The notes under the pieces: model-generated
Seen by the model: the letters and a program-made list of their open reading frames with translations, nothing else
The model's database searches: none
What the model was told of the DNA's origin: nothing
Part shown: piece by piece, positions 24,388-32,773 of the stretch
How positions within the stretch are numbered: position 1 is the first letter of the stretch
How the letters are laid out: each line of letters opens with the position of its first letter
Source: an uncultured Lachnospiraceae bacterium
GTDB taxonomy: Bacteria > Bacillota > Clostridia > Lachnospirales > Lachnospiraceae
NCBI GenBank assembly: GCA_910583895.1
Contig: CAJTYJ010000015.1
Location: forward strand, 1-41,943
Reading direction: 5' to 3'
Length of the DNA: 41,943 nucleotides
Program-made: the position numbers and the translations under genes

Positions 24388-25146
24388 CTACAGAACCGGA
24401 GCAAGAAGCACTTTTCCGGTACCCCGGTACACATTGACCAGTCCTTCCCCGGAAGCGGCCGAACCGATCAGCGTCTTGCCGGAGCGCTCCACGGTAAACT
24501 CCAATGTGGAACTCCAGGCAATGGCAAAATTGCCGTCCACCTTCAGCACGTCGTTATTCAGTGTAATCTCGATTAACTCCTCTCTCGGACAATTGGATTC
24601 CAGGCATACCACGCCTTCCCCGGTGATCCCCAGATTAAAAAGGCCCTCTCCGCCTGCCACCGCCGAGGAAAAATTCGAACGCATGACTGCTTTGTGTTTT
24701 AAGTTGGACTCACAGGCCAAAAACAGACCATCGTCCAGTATGATAGATCCTCCCCAGTCTCTTAAATCCTCCAACAGAATGTACTTGTAGGTCGGCTCCA
24801 GCACCAGCGTACCGTCTCCTGTATACTCCGGTTTAATGGCTGACTCTCCGGTCACCTTGCCCCGCATGGCTTTGCCGATCAGATCCCCCACGCCCTTTAC
24901 GCCGGTCGTCGCGTTGACATTGCCCGCCATCCACTGCATGGCTCCCGCCTGGATGGTCACATGGGACTTGGAAAGCTCACAGATCACCTGGCGCTTGCGG
25001 ATGTTCATCTCGTTGCAAAAGTAAGCATTCTGGGCGTTCTGCGGGCTTACGCTAAGATCCCTCAGATATTCAACCGCCGTAAAAGCGCCTTTCTGATCCA
25101 GAATGCGAATGTCGTCATTGTCCGTAAAATTTTTAATCTGATACAT
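24388..25146 (-). CDS. AIM24 family protein
   Basis: This 252-residue protein belongs to the AIM24/TerD-adjacent beta-helix family (named after a yeast mitochondrial protein; bacterial function unknown). Visible hallmarks are VTIQAGAMQWMAGNV, the KPEYTGDGTLVLEPTYKYIL stretch, GLFNLGITGEGVVCLES and the C-terminal GLVNVYRGTGKVLLAPV. There is no signal peptide. A strong promoter and a GGGGAGG site precede it. It reads towards sufC with a 150-base gap. A link to Fe-S assembly is only suggested by position. Confidence 0.88.
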   Translation of the reverse strand: MYQIKNFTDNDDIRILDQKGAFTAVEYLRDLSVSPQNAQNAYFCNEMNIRKRQVICELSKSHVTIQAGAMQWMAGNVNATTGVKGVGDLIGKAMRGKVTGESAIKPEYTGDGTLVLEPTYKYILLEDLRDWGGSIILDDGLFLACESNLKHKAVMRSNFSSAVAGGEGLFNLGITGEGVVCLESNCPREELIEITLNNDVLKVDGNFAIAWSSTLEFTVERSGKTLIGSAASGEGLVNVYRGTGKVLLAPVL

Positions 25147-25213
25147 GGAATGTATCCTCCCCTGTCATAAAATGTAGAAATTCTGTTTTCCCAGAACATT
25201 TCTTTCCTGTAAT

Positions 25214-25242
25214 ATTATAAGTCATATCGCCAAGACTGACAA
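25214..25242 (-). promoter_or_regulatory. Sigma-A promoter for AIM24 (possibly AIM24-sufCB)
   Basis: Leftward -35 TTGTCA (25237-25242) and perfect -10 TATAAT (25214-25219) with a 17-base spacer lie about 65 bases before the AIM24 start. This is one of the best promoter matches in the window. Confidence 0.75.
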
Positions 25243-25259
25243 TATCTTTTTAAAATCCA

Positions 25260-25289
25260 TTGCCCCTGTCCTTCGCACTGTGTTATACT
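25260..25289 (+). promoter_or_regulatory. Promoter for the DUF3786 gene
   Basis: Rightward TTGCCC (25260-25265), 18-base spacer and TATACT (25284-25289), with an extended TGT before the -10. It lies back-to-back with the AIM24 promoter and would transcribe repeat R2 copy B as the 5' leader. Confidence 0.55.
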
Positions 25290-25293
25290 CAAT

Positions 25294-25418
25294 CAAAGAC
25301 CCCCTGCAAGCAACGGGGTATCAAACTTGCAGCGCTGCCAAGCAGCGGGGTATTTGACTCTCGCGGCAGTCGCCAAATGTCTGCAAGCAGCCACTTGGCA
25401 CGTTGCTCACGGGAATAA
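25294..25418 (+). repeat. Repeat family R2, copy B, in the DUF3786 leader
   Basis: This is the longer copy of the element at 24277-24365, with about 34 extra bases made of two near-tandem units (each with CAAGCA then CGGGGTAT). It has several possible stems: CTGCAAG/CTTGCAG, CGCTG/CAGCG and GCCAA/TTGGC. It ends 35 bases before the ATG at 25453. The open frame runs through it, so an annotation pipeline might wrongly extend the protein. Confidence 0.75.
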
Positions 25419-25452
25419 AAAGCAAAAAGGACCGCAAAAAGAGGATATCTTT

Positions 25453-26091
25453 ATGAAAACAAACAATTATGAAACATGGTGTAAAGAGTGGCAGGAGCGT
25501 TTCCTGACCCTGAATCAGGAGCAGCTCCTGAAAAAGATACCAGGCCTTCGGGAAGAAGGAGACCATCTGGTTTTGCTGTATTATCAGCGCAGGTATGGAA
25601 TCAGCCGGCATACCGGGGAGATTCTTTCTCTGGAAGGCAAGGAAAAGCCGTCGCTCTTTACCCGGCTGAACATTTACACGCTGCTTTGGTACTGTAAGGA
25701 ACAGGCCCGTCCCGACGGGGAATGGCTGCCTTTTCGTAGCCTGAAAAATGCCTCTCCTTTCGGCCCCGCCTTCCAGCGGACGGTGGTCGACGTCTGCGCC
25801 CGGACTTTTTCCGGTCATCAAAGAGAACTGGAAGAAGCCTGTCAAAAGCTGGGAGGAAAAAAACTTCCTCATTCGGATGCAGGCTATGAGCTTCCCGCCT
25901 TCGAGTGCATCCCCGTGCGCTTTCTTTTCTGGGACGGCGACGACGAATTCCCGGCGCAGGCCAATATTTTATTCGACAAAAACGCGGTGGATTTCATCCA
26001 TGTGGAAAGCCTGGTCTCCATCGCCTCAGAAGCGCTTACCTTTTTATCTGAAGCCTCCGGACTGCCGCTTTTGGGAAATACATTTGTGTAA
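25453..26091 (+). CDS. DUF3786 domain protein
   Basis: This 212-residue, soluble protein of unknown function belongs to a family common in anaerobic Firmicutes. Features include LLYYQRRYGISRHTGEILSL, a conserved Tyr/Trp-rich stretch (LLWYCKEQARPDGEWLPFRSLK), and FECIPVRFLFWDGDDEFPAQ followed by NILFDKNAVDFIHVESLV near the C-terminus. I start at ATG 25453 after AGAGGATATC; the longer open frame from 25327 is repeat sequence. It is followed by a small gene. Confidence 0.85.
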   Translation: MKTNNYETWCKEWQERFLTLNQEQLLKKIPGLREEGDHLVLLYYQRRYGISRHTGEILSLEGKEKPSLFTRLNIYTLLWYCKEQARPDGEWLPFRSLKNASPFGPAFQRTVVDVCARTFSGHQRELEEACQKLGGKKLPHSDAGYELPAFECIPVRFLFWDGDDEFPAQANILFDKNAVDFIHVESLVSIASEALTFLSEASGLPLLGNTFV

Positions 26092-26197
26092 TTTGGTACA
26101 TACTATATACAGTGAAAGTCCGGACTGTGACCATATGGAACATCGTCCATACCCGCCAGACGGATTTTTGCTGAACTTTCATCAGGAGGTATGTAAC

Positions 26198-26395
26198 ATG
26201 TCCCACATTCAGTCCTCCTGCACCGAGCTTCCTGACAGCTGCAAATCCGCAGCGGAACGGATGGTTCAGGTGCTGGCAGAGGAAGACAAGTATGCAGATC
26301 TGAATGAACACTGCAAAAGACAGCTGACCCAGCTGGAAGACACCCTTTCGAAGGAACTGAAAGAACGGGTGGTACTGGTTGCCTACCGGGGATAG
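26198..26395 (+). CDS. Small hypothetical protein, 65 residues
   Basis: An AGGAGG lies eight bases before the ATG. The product is acidic and helical (SAAERMVQVLAEEDKYADLN, then LEDTLSKELKERVVLVAYRG) with Cys8, Cys15 and Cys39. I do not recognise it. It lies between the DUF3786 gene and a terminator in the same direction, so it may be the second gene of that transcript. The ribosome site and terminator support it being real. Confidence 0.6.
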   Translation: MSHIQSSCTELPDSCKSAAERMVQVLAEEDKYADLNEHCKRQLTQLEDTLSKELKERVVLVAYRG

Positions 26396-26438
26396 ACAGA
26401 GCCCCCCGGCGGATTGCCAGGCCCGCAGCAAGACAGGA

Positions 26439-26487
26439 AAAATGTGCCGCAAAACGATTCCAAACGATCTTTTTACGGCACATTTTT
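26439..26487. terminator. Bidirectional terminator
   Basis: AAATGTGCCG (26440-26449) pairs with CGGCACATTT (26476-26485). T6 follows on the plus strand and an A/T run on the other side serves the minus strand. It separates the small gene from the convergent dehydrogenase. Confidence 0.8.
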
Positions 26488-26492
26488 TATGC

Positions 26493-27527
26493 TTAGTCAC
26501 TTATGTCAATCAATACCTTCATGGAAGTTGCTTTATGATCCTCAATATACTTGTACGCCTGTTCCATGTCGTCCAGGCCAAAATGCACGGTCTTTAAAAC
26601 ATCCAGATTGATCTTTTTCTCTGCGATCAGACGGATGGCTTTCTTAAAGTCTTCCTCCAGATACATCAGGGTACCGATCAGTTTGAATTCTTTCTCCTGT
26701 ACATCAATCATCCGGATCGCCGGGTCTTTCCCATAGATGCCCACGATAATGATATCATTGCGCTTGCGGCAGACCTTGATGGCCTGGTTGATGGTCGCTT
26801 CCACGCCCACACACTCCAGGGCGCCGTCCACACCATCTTTTCCGAATACTTCCTCTGCTTTCTGGCAGATGTCTTCTTTCATCGTATTGACCACGTAATC
26901 AATCCCGCATTTTTTCGCGATCTCCAGCTTCTCATCGCAGACATCCGTGATCAGAACCGATTTCGCGCCTTCTGCCTTTGCCACCTGCGCCACCAGATTA
27001 CCGATGGTTCCTGCACCAAAGACCAGGATATTCTTGCCCTTGATGTCATAGGTGAATGTTTTGACCGCCGCAACGGCCACTGCCACCGGCTCCACCATGG
27101 CTCCGTCATCATAGTTCAGATTGTCCGGCAGCTTAAATACAAGATGAGATCTCAGAGAAATATAATCCTGTGCGGCTCCCGGCACCTTGCCGTTGCAGCC
27201 AATGACCTGAAGGTCATGGCAGATATTTTCATGGCCGCTTCTGCAGTGATAACATTCCCCACAGGTATACTGAGGCCGGGCCGTCACCGGCTCGCCGATC
27301 TCAAATCCGGTCACGCCTTCGCCCAGAGCTTCCACCACACCGGAAAACTCATGCCCCTGGACCACCGGAAGGTAGATCGTGGGATGCTTTCCATAATAAG
27401 CATGAATGTCTGAACCACAGATTCCCATTCTCTTTACTTTGATGAGTACCTCCCCTTTGGCCGGCACCGGCTTCTCGATATCCCGCATAAGCAACTCCTG
27501 GGGTTTATTCAAAAGAACACTACGCAT
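26493..27527 (-). CDS. Zinc-dependent alcohol/polyol dehydrogenase
   Basis: This medium-chain dehydrogenase is of the sorbitol/threonine dehydrogenase group, probably oxidising a polyol or sugar with NAD. Over 344 residues the catalytic zinc ligands are Cys37 (GICGSD), His59-Glu60 (GHEFSG) and a later Glu146 (MVEP). The structural zinc cysteines are Cys89, 92, 95 and 103. The cofactor fold has GAGTIGN (171-177). A strong ribosome site AGGAGGC precedes the ATG. It is the last gene of the sugar cluster, separated from the permease by tandem repeats R1. The substrate is not readable from the sequence. Confidence 0.9.
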   Translation of the reverse strand: MRSVLLNKPQELLMRDIEKPVPAKGEVLIKVKRMGICGSDIHAYYGKHPTIYLPVVQGHEFSGVVEALGEGVTGFEIGEPVTARPQYTCGECYHCRSGHENICHDLQVIGCNGKVPGAAQDYISLRSHLVFKLPDNLNYDDGAMVEPVAVAVAAVKTFTYDIKGKNILVFGAGTIGNLVAQVAKAEGAKSVLITDVCDEKLEIAKKCGIDYVVNTMKEDICQKAEEVFGKDGVDGALECVGVEATINQAIKVCRKRNDIIIVGIYGKDPAIRMIDVQEKEFKLIGTLMYLEEDFKKAIRLIAEKKINLDVLKTVHFGLDDMEQAYKYIEDHKATSMKVLIDISD

Positions 27528-27545
27528 AGTTTGCCTCCTAATTTA

Positions 27546-27761
27546 AGTTCCGCTACATCTCTCCCAGCCCCCACTGTCTAGAAGTATTCTCGACCGCTTT
27601 GCGCTCGCTCATACTTCTGGGGGCTGTCCGAGATTCCGCTGTTTTTAGTTCCGCTACATCTCTTCCAGCCCCCCACTGTCTAGAAGCATTCTCGGTCACT
27701 TGCGTGTCCGCTCATACTTCTGGGGGCTGTCCGAGATTCCGCTGTTTTTAGTTCCGCTGTT
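27546..27761. repeat. Tandem hairpin repeats R1, two units plus a partial third
   Basis: Two units of 101 and 103 bases start AGTTCCGCTACATC (27546 and 27647); a third start is at 27750. Unit 1 folds with AGCCCCC/GGGGGCT (27566-27572 with 27619-27625) outside and AGAAGTAT/ATACTTCT (27580-27587 with 27611-27618) inside. The loop has CTCGACCGCTTTGCGCTCGC. Related copies lie at 1021-1100 and 41861-41943. It sits between the permease and the dehydrogenase genes. Confidence 0.85.
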
Positions 27762-27780
27762 TTTTATTTATCAGTAAGTA

Positions 27781-28749
27781 TTATGCTGCAATTACTACTT
27801 TTTTCTTTCTTTTTCTTTGCATCATATCGTAGATCACGGCCAGCATAAGGATGATACCTTTTAAGATGATCTGGATATACTCGCTTACCTGGAGCATGAT
27901 CAGTCCGTTATTCAAAGCTGCAATGATGACAGAGCCGACCAGCACCTGGTAGATCTTTCCTTCGCCGCCGGTCATGGATACACCGCCTAAAACGCAGGCT
28001 GTGATGACGTCAAACTCCAGGCCGTTTCCGGTATTGGGTGCCGCTGTCTTGATCCTGGCCAGCATGACGATGCCGGCAAAGGTTGCGAAAAAGCAGCTGA
28101 TGACATAGGTCAGAATCTTGGTCAGCTCCACATTCACACCGGACAGTCGTGCAGCCTCTTCGTTGCTTCCGATGGCGAAGAAATACCGGCCTGCATACAT
28201 TCTTCTTAATATAAAATACCCCAAAAACAGTGCCAGCGCCATCAGAATAATCGGTATCGGTATTCCCAGGAAATCTCCCAGACCAATCTCACAGAAGGAA
28301 TCCGGAAGGTCCGATATGTTGCGGCCGTCTGTCACCATAAAGGAAAAACCCTTCAGCACGTTCATAAACGCCATGGTCACAATGAAAGGAGCGACGTTCA
28401 GATAAGCCACCACCGAGCCGATCACCACGCCTACCAGCAGCATGGCGATCATGGCCAGCAGAATCGCCAGCACCGGATTCATCCCGAACCACACCATGAA
28501 GATGGCGCAGATCATGCCGGTTGCAGACATCATAAATCCTACGGAAAGATTAATCCCTCCGGTAAGCAGTACAAACAACATTCCCACTGCACAGATGCAC
28601 ACGGTGGACGACTGCTTCAGGATCGTCAGGAAGTTGGAAACCGTGACAAACTTTGGTTTTAAGATTCCAAAAAGGATCACTTCCAGAATCAGTACCAGTA
28701 CAATCCCATATTCTTTTATCCATTTACTCGCCGGATTTTGTTTCTTCAT
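27781..28749 (-). CDS. Ribose-type ABC transporter permease (RbsC family)
   Basis: This membrane permease belongs to a carbohydrate ABC importer. The product is about 322 residues with roughly ten hydrophobic helices and the family signatures LLTGGINLSVGFMMSATGMI and GVNVELTKILTYVIS. The conserved FDVITACVLGGVSMTGGEGKI segment is also present. I prefer the ATG at 28749 (seven bases from GGAGG); 28752 is also possible. Its start overlaps the end of the ATPase gene by about 26 bases. The C-terminus ends with a basic MQRKRKKKVVIAA. Confidence 0.92.
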   Translation of the reverse strand: MKKQNPASKWIKEYGIVLVLILEVILFGILKPKFVTVSNFLTILKQSSTVCICAVGMLFVLLTGGINLSVGFMMSATGMICAIFMVWFGMNPVLAILLAMIAMLLVGVVIGSVVAYLNVAPFIVTMAFMNVLKGFSFMVTDGRNISDLPDSFCEIGLGDFLGIPIPIILMALALFLGYFILRRMYAGRYFFAIGSNEEAARLSGVNVELTKILTYVISCFFATFAGIVMLARIKTAAPNTGNGLEFDVITACVLGGVSMTGGEGKIYQVLVGSVIIAALNNGLIMLQVSEYIQIILKGIILMLAVIYDMMQRKRKKKVVIAA

Positions 28750-30244
28750 CATTTTCCCTCCCTCTGTGCTGCGATGCATAGGCCAGAATTTTCTCCGAAT
28801 CGAATTCTTCTTTGATCAGTTCCCCTGTCTTGTGTCCTTCGCAGAATACAACAATCCGATCCGACATGCCAAGAAGCTCATCCATCTCTGATGTGATCAT
28901 CAGGATCGTCATGCCGTCTGCGATGAGCTCATTCATCAGTTTGTAGATTTCCTGCTTTGCGCCCACATCAATTCCCCTGGTGGGCTCATCGATGATAATC
29001 AGCTCCGGTCTGGTTGCCAGCTCCTTGGATAAAACCACTTTCTGCTGGTTGCCCCCGCTTAATTCTTTTGCGATCTGTTCTCCGGAATAGATCTTGATCC
29101 GCATCTTTTCCTTATAATAAGCGGTCAGCTCTTCTTCTTTTTTTCGGCTCAGAATTCCTCTGGAAGACAGTTTTTTCAAAATCGGCAGTGCAATGTTTTC
29201 TTTTACAGATTCTTCCAGTACCAGCCCCTGCCGCTTCCGGTCTTCCGGCACCATGGCGATTCCCTGTTTCATCGCTCCGTTTGGACTGTTTATCTGTACT
29301 TTCTTTCCTTTCAGCAGAATCTCGCCGCTCTCCACTTTCGCTGCTCCGAACAGAAGCTGTGCGAATTCTGTCCTTCCTGCGCCAACCAGTCCTCCAAGGC
29401 CCAGGACTTCACCCTTTTTAATCGCCAGAGAAATATCCCGCACACCATTGCCGGTCAGTCCTCTGGTCTCCATAAGAATCTCCGAACCCGTATGTTTCGG
29501 TCTCTGGGGGTATACCTCACTCATGGCACGCCCTACCATCAGCTGAATCAGCTCATCCTGATTCGTATCCTTGATGTCCAGTGTCTTGATCATCTTTCCG
29601 TCTCTTAGAACGGTAACCCGGTCCGCAAGCCGGAAAATCTCATCCAGCCGATGGGAGATATAGACGATCGTGATATCTTTCTTTCTCAGCTTTTCGATCT
29701 GCTGAAATAAGATTTCCACCTCATGATTGGAAAGAGGCGCTGTAGGCTCATCAAAGATAATCAGCCTGGAATCTGCAACCAGTGCTTTGGACAGCTCCAC
29801 CATCTGCTGATATCCGATGGTCAGATCCCCCACTACCGCATCCGGTGATACGGCCAGCTCCATTTCTTCCAGAAGCTCCTTCGCTCTTTCCTGCATCCGC
29901 TTTTCATCCAGCAGGATCCCTTTTCGTGGCAGCTCACTCAGAAAAATATTTTCGGCAACCGTCAGATGACCGACCATATTCAGTTCCTGGTAGATACAGC
30001 CGATTCCCAGCTCCTTGGCTCCGCTTGGAGTAAAGCCGGCATACTCTTTCCCCATGTACCGGATCACTCCCTTGGTGGGATTGTGAAAGCCGGTCATAGT
30101 CTTGATCAAGGTGGATTTCCCTGCTCCATTTTCCCCCACAAGTGCGTGAACTTCCCCTTTTCTGAAATCAATACTTACATCATCCAATGCAACTACTCCC
30201 GGAAACAATTTGCTCACATGTTCCAATTCCAGAATTGTATCCAT
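28724..30244 (-). CDS. Ribose-type ABC transporter ATP-binding protein (RbsA family, double ABC)
   Basis: This is the cytosolic energy subunit of the sugar importer with two ABC domains in one 506-residue chain. The first has Walker A GENGAGKSTL (about 36-45), signature-equivalent LTIGYQQMVELSKAL and Walker B LIIFDEPTAPL. The second has the degenerate Walker A GLVGAGRTE typical of RbsA, signature LSGGNQQKVVLSKEL and Walker B IIIDEPTRGIDVG. It lies between the binding protein and the permease. Confidence 0.95.
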   Translation of the reverse strand: MDTILELEHVSKLFPGVVALDDVSIDFRKGEVHALVGENGAGKSTLIKTMTGFHNPTKGVIRYMGKEYAGFTPSGAKELGIGCIYQELNMVGHLTVAENIFLSELPRKGILLDEKRMQERAKELLEEMELAVSPDAVVGDLTIGYQQMVELSKALVADSRLIIFDEPTAPLSNHEVEILFQQIEKLRKKDITIVYISHRLDEIFRLADRVTVLRDGKMIKTLDIKDTNQDELIQLMVGRAMSEVYPQRPKHTGSEILMETRGLTGNGVRDISLAIKKGEVLGLGGLVGAGRTEFAQLLFGAAKVESGEILLKGKKVQINSPNGAMKQGIAMVPEDRKRQGLVLEESVKENIALPILKKLSSRGILSRKKEEELTAYYKEKMRIKIYSGEQIAKELSGGNQQKVVLSKELATRPELIIIDEPTRGIDVGAKQEIYKLMNELIADGMTILMITSEMDELLGMSDRIVVFCEGHKTGELIKEEFDSEKILAYASQHRGRENDEETKSGE

Positions 30245-30292
30245 CCGGTCACTACCTCCTTCCTTTTTCTCCTCATGCCCTTTGTCCGGAAT

Positions 30293-30319
30293 CGGGAGTG
30301 CTGTATCACAACACTCCCG
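30293..30319 (-). promoter_or_regulatory. Intercistronic hairpin between binding protein and ATPase genes
   Basis: CGGGAGTG (30293-30300) pairs with CACTCCCG (30312-30319) just after the binding-protein stop. It has no T-run on the minus strand. Such hairpins commonly protect binding-protein mRNA and lower expression of the transporter genes that follow; that role is inferred here. Confidence 0.6.
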
Positions 30320-30330
30320 TCTCTATCCGA

Positions 30331-31407
30331 TTAGTTCCATCCAAAGTCCGTCATGATCTGATCAATGCCGCTCTCATCCACATAGGAAACATCATAGACC
30401 ACACGCACCGGATCGTCGGTCAGTCCTTCGATCTCCATCGCTGCCTTCATTGCTTCCAGATGCACTTTTGCCTTGTCCACAGACGGAGATCCCCAGGAAC
30501 CAAGCAGTTTGATGTACTTGCCTTCCTGCATCATCTCACCGGATACTTTGGAAATATCCATCGCTGCTGCCATCATGGCATCCGGCTCCACGCCTGCACT
30601 CTCTGCTGCAGTACAGAAACCTGCCATGTTATCTCCTGCGATTCCAAGTGCCACATCCACATCCGTTGCCTGGAAGACAGACTCACCCATGGTATTGCCC
30701 TCTGCCTGGTTTGCCGGAGAAATGCGGGACACCACTTCCACCTCTGCGTTGCAGGTCTCGGTAAATCCGTCTAACATACCTGCTGCACGGTCGATGCAGG
30801 CTTCTTCATATACATACTCCAAAAGACATAATTTGATCGTTTCTTTCTCCGGCCAGTTCTCATTGACCCACTCGCCGGCCTTTACACCCAGACCATGCGC
30901 GTTGTCATACTCGTCAGCTGCCACATAAGACTGTGCGTTGAAGTTCGGTCCGTCAATACTTACAATATGTACACCCTGCTCTACTGCACTCTTACACACG
31001 TCGCTTAATGCGTCATAATCTGCCGGTGAGATTGCGATGACTTTGTAGCCCGCCTCAATACAGCTCTCCACCTGCTCTACCTGTTTTGCCGCGTTCATAT
31101 CGCAGTCCATCGTGGTCACTTCAAATCCATAATCTGCTGCCTGATCCACCACACCCTGAGACATCAGCTGCCATACCTCACTGCGGGATTTGGTCAGATA
31201 AGCCGCCTGGATCAATCCGCCTTCTGCCGTATCTGCTTCCGGCGCCTCCTCCGGAGTCTCAGTCTCTGCTTCCCCTTCTGCAGCCGGGGTCTCCTCTGCC
31301 TCCTCAGCCGGGGTCTCTGCTGCCGGTGCGTCTGTGCCGCCTCCGCAGGCTGCCAGAGAAGCCGTCATTGCCACTGCCATCAGTGCTACCAGTAATTTCC
31401 TTTTCAT
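30331..31407 (-). CDS. Sugar ABC transporter substrate-binding lipoprotein (RbsB family)
   Basis: This exported lipoprotein captures the sugar. The 358-residue product has a signal peptide (MKRKLLVALMAVAMTASLAAC) with the lipobox Cys at residue 21. A Glu/Ala/Pro-rich tether of about 45 residues follows, then a type-I periplasmic fold with AYLTKSRSEVWQLMSQGVVD, AISPADYDALSDVC and a hinge region. The start at 31407 follows AAGGAGAG. It lies two hairpins downstream of the ROK regulator. Confidence 0.93.
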   Translation of the reverse strand: MKRKLLVALMAVAMTASLAACGGGTDAPAAETPAEEAEETPAAEGEAETETPEEAPEADTAEGGLIQAAYLTKSRSEVWQLMSQGVVDQAADYGFEVTTMDCDMNAAKQVEQVESCIEAGYKVIAISPADYDALSDVCKSAVEQGVHIVSIDGPNFNAQSYVAADEYDNAHGLGVKAGEWVNENWPEKETIKLCLLEYVYEEACIDRAAGMLDGFTETCNAEVEVVSRISPANQAEGNTMGESVFQATDVDVALGIAGDNMAGFCTAAESAGVEPDAMMAAAMDISKVSGEMMQEGKYIKLLGSWGSPSVDKAKVHLEAMKAAMEIEGLTDDPVRVVYDVSYVDESGIDQIMTDFGWN

Positions 31408-31435
31408 AGTTTCTCTCCTTTTTCTATTTTTTATA

Positions 31436-31480
31436 GGCATTTAGAAAATGCCAAAATCCATAAAAATGGATTTTTTCCTT
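31436..31480. terminator. Twin hairpins after the ROK regulator
   Basis: Stems AAAATCCAT/ATGGATTTT (31453-31461 with 31466-31474) and GGCATTT/AAATGCC (31436-31442 with 31446-31452) are adjacent. Only the first has a good T6 tail and only on the plus strand, so on the minus strand they may attenuate between regulator and binding-protein genes or protect mRNA ends. Confidence 0.5.
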
Positions 31481-31514
31481 TGGTCAGCCTGCTTGTCTGA
31501 AGGGTTTCGTGCTG

Positions 31515-32738
31515 TTATTTATCCGCCACAGCCATTCGCCGGAAAGAATCCGGGATCTTTACCATCTCTTCAATTAAAAGCAGACATGCTCCGCTTAACA
31601 CGGAATTGGGCAAGGTACTGTAGACAATACTCATATTGTCGTAAACCTTCGGCTGAATCCGTTCCTTCGCGCTGTTTTTTACAATCTCCAAAAAACGCGA
31701 TCCAGCCTTTGACAGTTCATCTCCAATAATAATCTTTTCCGGATTGTACAGATTCGCAATATTGGCGATCCCATATCCAAGGTACCGGGCCGCCTCGTCA
31801 ATGACATATCTGGCAAGCGCGTCTCCTTTGGCATATGCCTCCAAAAGATCTATAATACTGCATTCCTGGCTGCACATTGTCTGTGGAAACTCCGCCGCCA
31901 GCTCTTTCACCCGCTTTTGTATCGCCAGCGTGGAACAATACCCTTCCAGACATCCGTAGTTGCCACATTCACAGCGGGGTCCGTCGTACCGGATGCTCAT
32001 ATGGCCGATCTCCCCCGCCAGTCCGAGGGATCCGGTCAGAAGCTTTCCGTTGTCAATCACGCCGGCACCGACACCCTGACCAGGCATGATGCACAGAAGC
32101 GATGCACTTTCGTCATAATTCTGCGTGTAAAACCATTCCGCCACTGCTGCAGCTTTCACATCGTGCTCCGCCATCACACGAAATCCTGTCTTCTCACTGA
32201 GCTTCTGTGCGATATTCACATTCTGCCAGTCCTGACGCGCTGTCAGAAGTGCAATCTGTCCTTCCGCCTTGATATAAGGTCCCGGAAGCGCCAGTGCCAC
32301 ACCCAGTATAAACTGATTTTTACACAGTTTGGCCTTTTTCCGGATCTGAAAGACCATCTGATCCAGCAGTTCATGGATCGGGCTGTTCAGTCCAATGGCA
32401 AAAGATTCCTGCTGCCTGCATTCCCCATAAATGTCAAACAGCCCTACGATAAAATGTCTCCTGGTAAGCCAGATTCCGATAATCGCATAATTTTCCACTG
32501 CCAGACTCAGCATGATGGCTCTCCGGCCGTTTTTTCCGGTGGACAGTCCTACTTCCTCCACGATCCCCCAGTTGATCAGATCGCCCACAATATTGGTAAC
32601 GGTCGCCTGATTCAGCCCGGTCATCTTTGAGATCTCCACCCGCGAGATCCGCTGCTGTCCCTGAATCGTCCGCAGAACTAAGGAACGGTTCATCTGCTGA
32701 AGATCCGTCTTGTTTTTCCCTTTCTGTTCATAGCTCAT
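31515..32738 (-). CDS. ROK-family transcriptional repressor (NagC/XylR type)
   Basis: This sugar-responsive DNA-binding repressor is 407 residues. The N-terminal winged helix-turn-helix includes LVLRTIQGQQRISRVEISKM then TGLNQATVTNIVGDLINWGI (about 20-60). It is followed by a ROK domain with GEIGHMSIRYDGPRCECGNY then GCLEGYC, the ExGH and CxCGxxGCxE zinc motif. The ATG at 32738 has AGAGAGGA upstream. It lies inside the sugar cluster and has its own promoter. TTTATTGAA sites in that promoter and in the kinase leader suggest autoregulation and control of the cluster. Confidence 0.92.
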   Translation of the reverse strand: MSYEQKGKNKTDLQQMNRSLVLRTIQGQQRISRVEISKMTGLNQATVTNIVGDLINWGIVEEVGLSTGKNGRRAIMLSLAVENYAIIGIWLTRRHFIVGLFDIYGECRQQESFAIGLNSPIHELLDQMVFQIRKKAKLCKNQFILGVALALPGPYIKAEGQIALLTARQDWQNVNIAQKLSEKTGFRVMAEHDVKAAAVAEWFYTQNYDESASLLCIMPGQGVGAGVIDNGKLLTGSLGLAGEIGHMSIRYDGPRCECGNYGCLEGYCSTLAIQKRVKELAAEFPQTMCSQECSIIDLLEAYAKGDALARYVIDEAARYLGYGIANIANLYNPEKIIIGDELSKAGSRFLEIVKNSAKERIQPKVYDNMSIVYSTLPNSVLSGACLLLIEEMVKIPDSFRRMAVADK

Positions 32739-32773
32739 CTCAAATCCTCTCTTTCTATTGACTTGTCCTTTTA

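Noticed and set aside
24277..25418. AIM24 as cargo of a complete insertion element bounded by inverted R2 copies
   Set aside because: No transposase, no target duplication visible, and the copies differ in length. A leader or dispersed-repeat explanation fits better.
25327..25452. N-terminal extension of the DUF3786 protein
   Set aside because: The codons are the R2 repeat sequence; homology and the ribosome site place the start at 25453.
27546..27761. Tandem repeats resembling a CRISPR array
   Set aside because: The units are about 100 bases, contain their own hairpins, and there are no regular unique spacers or cas genes.
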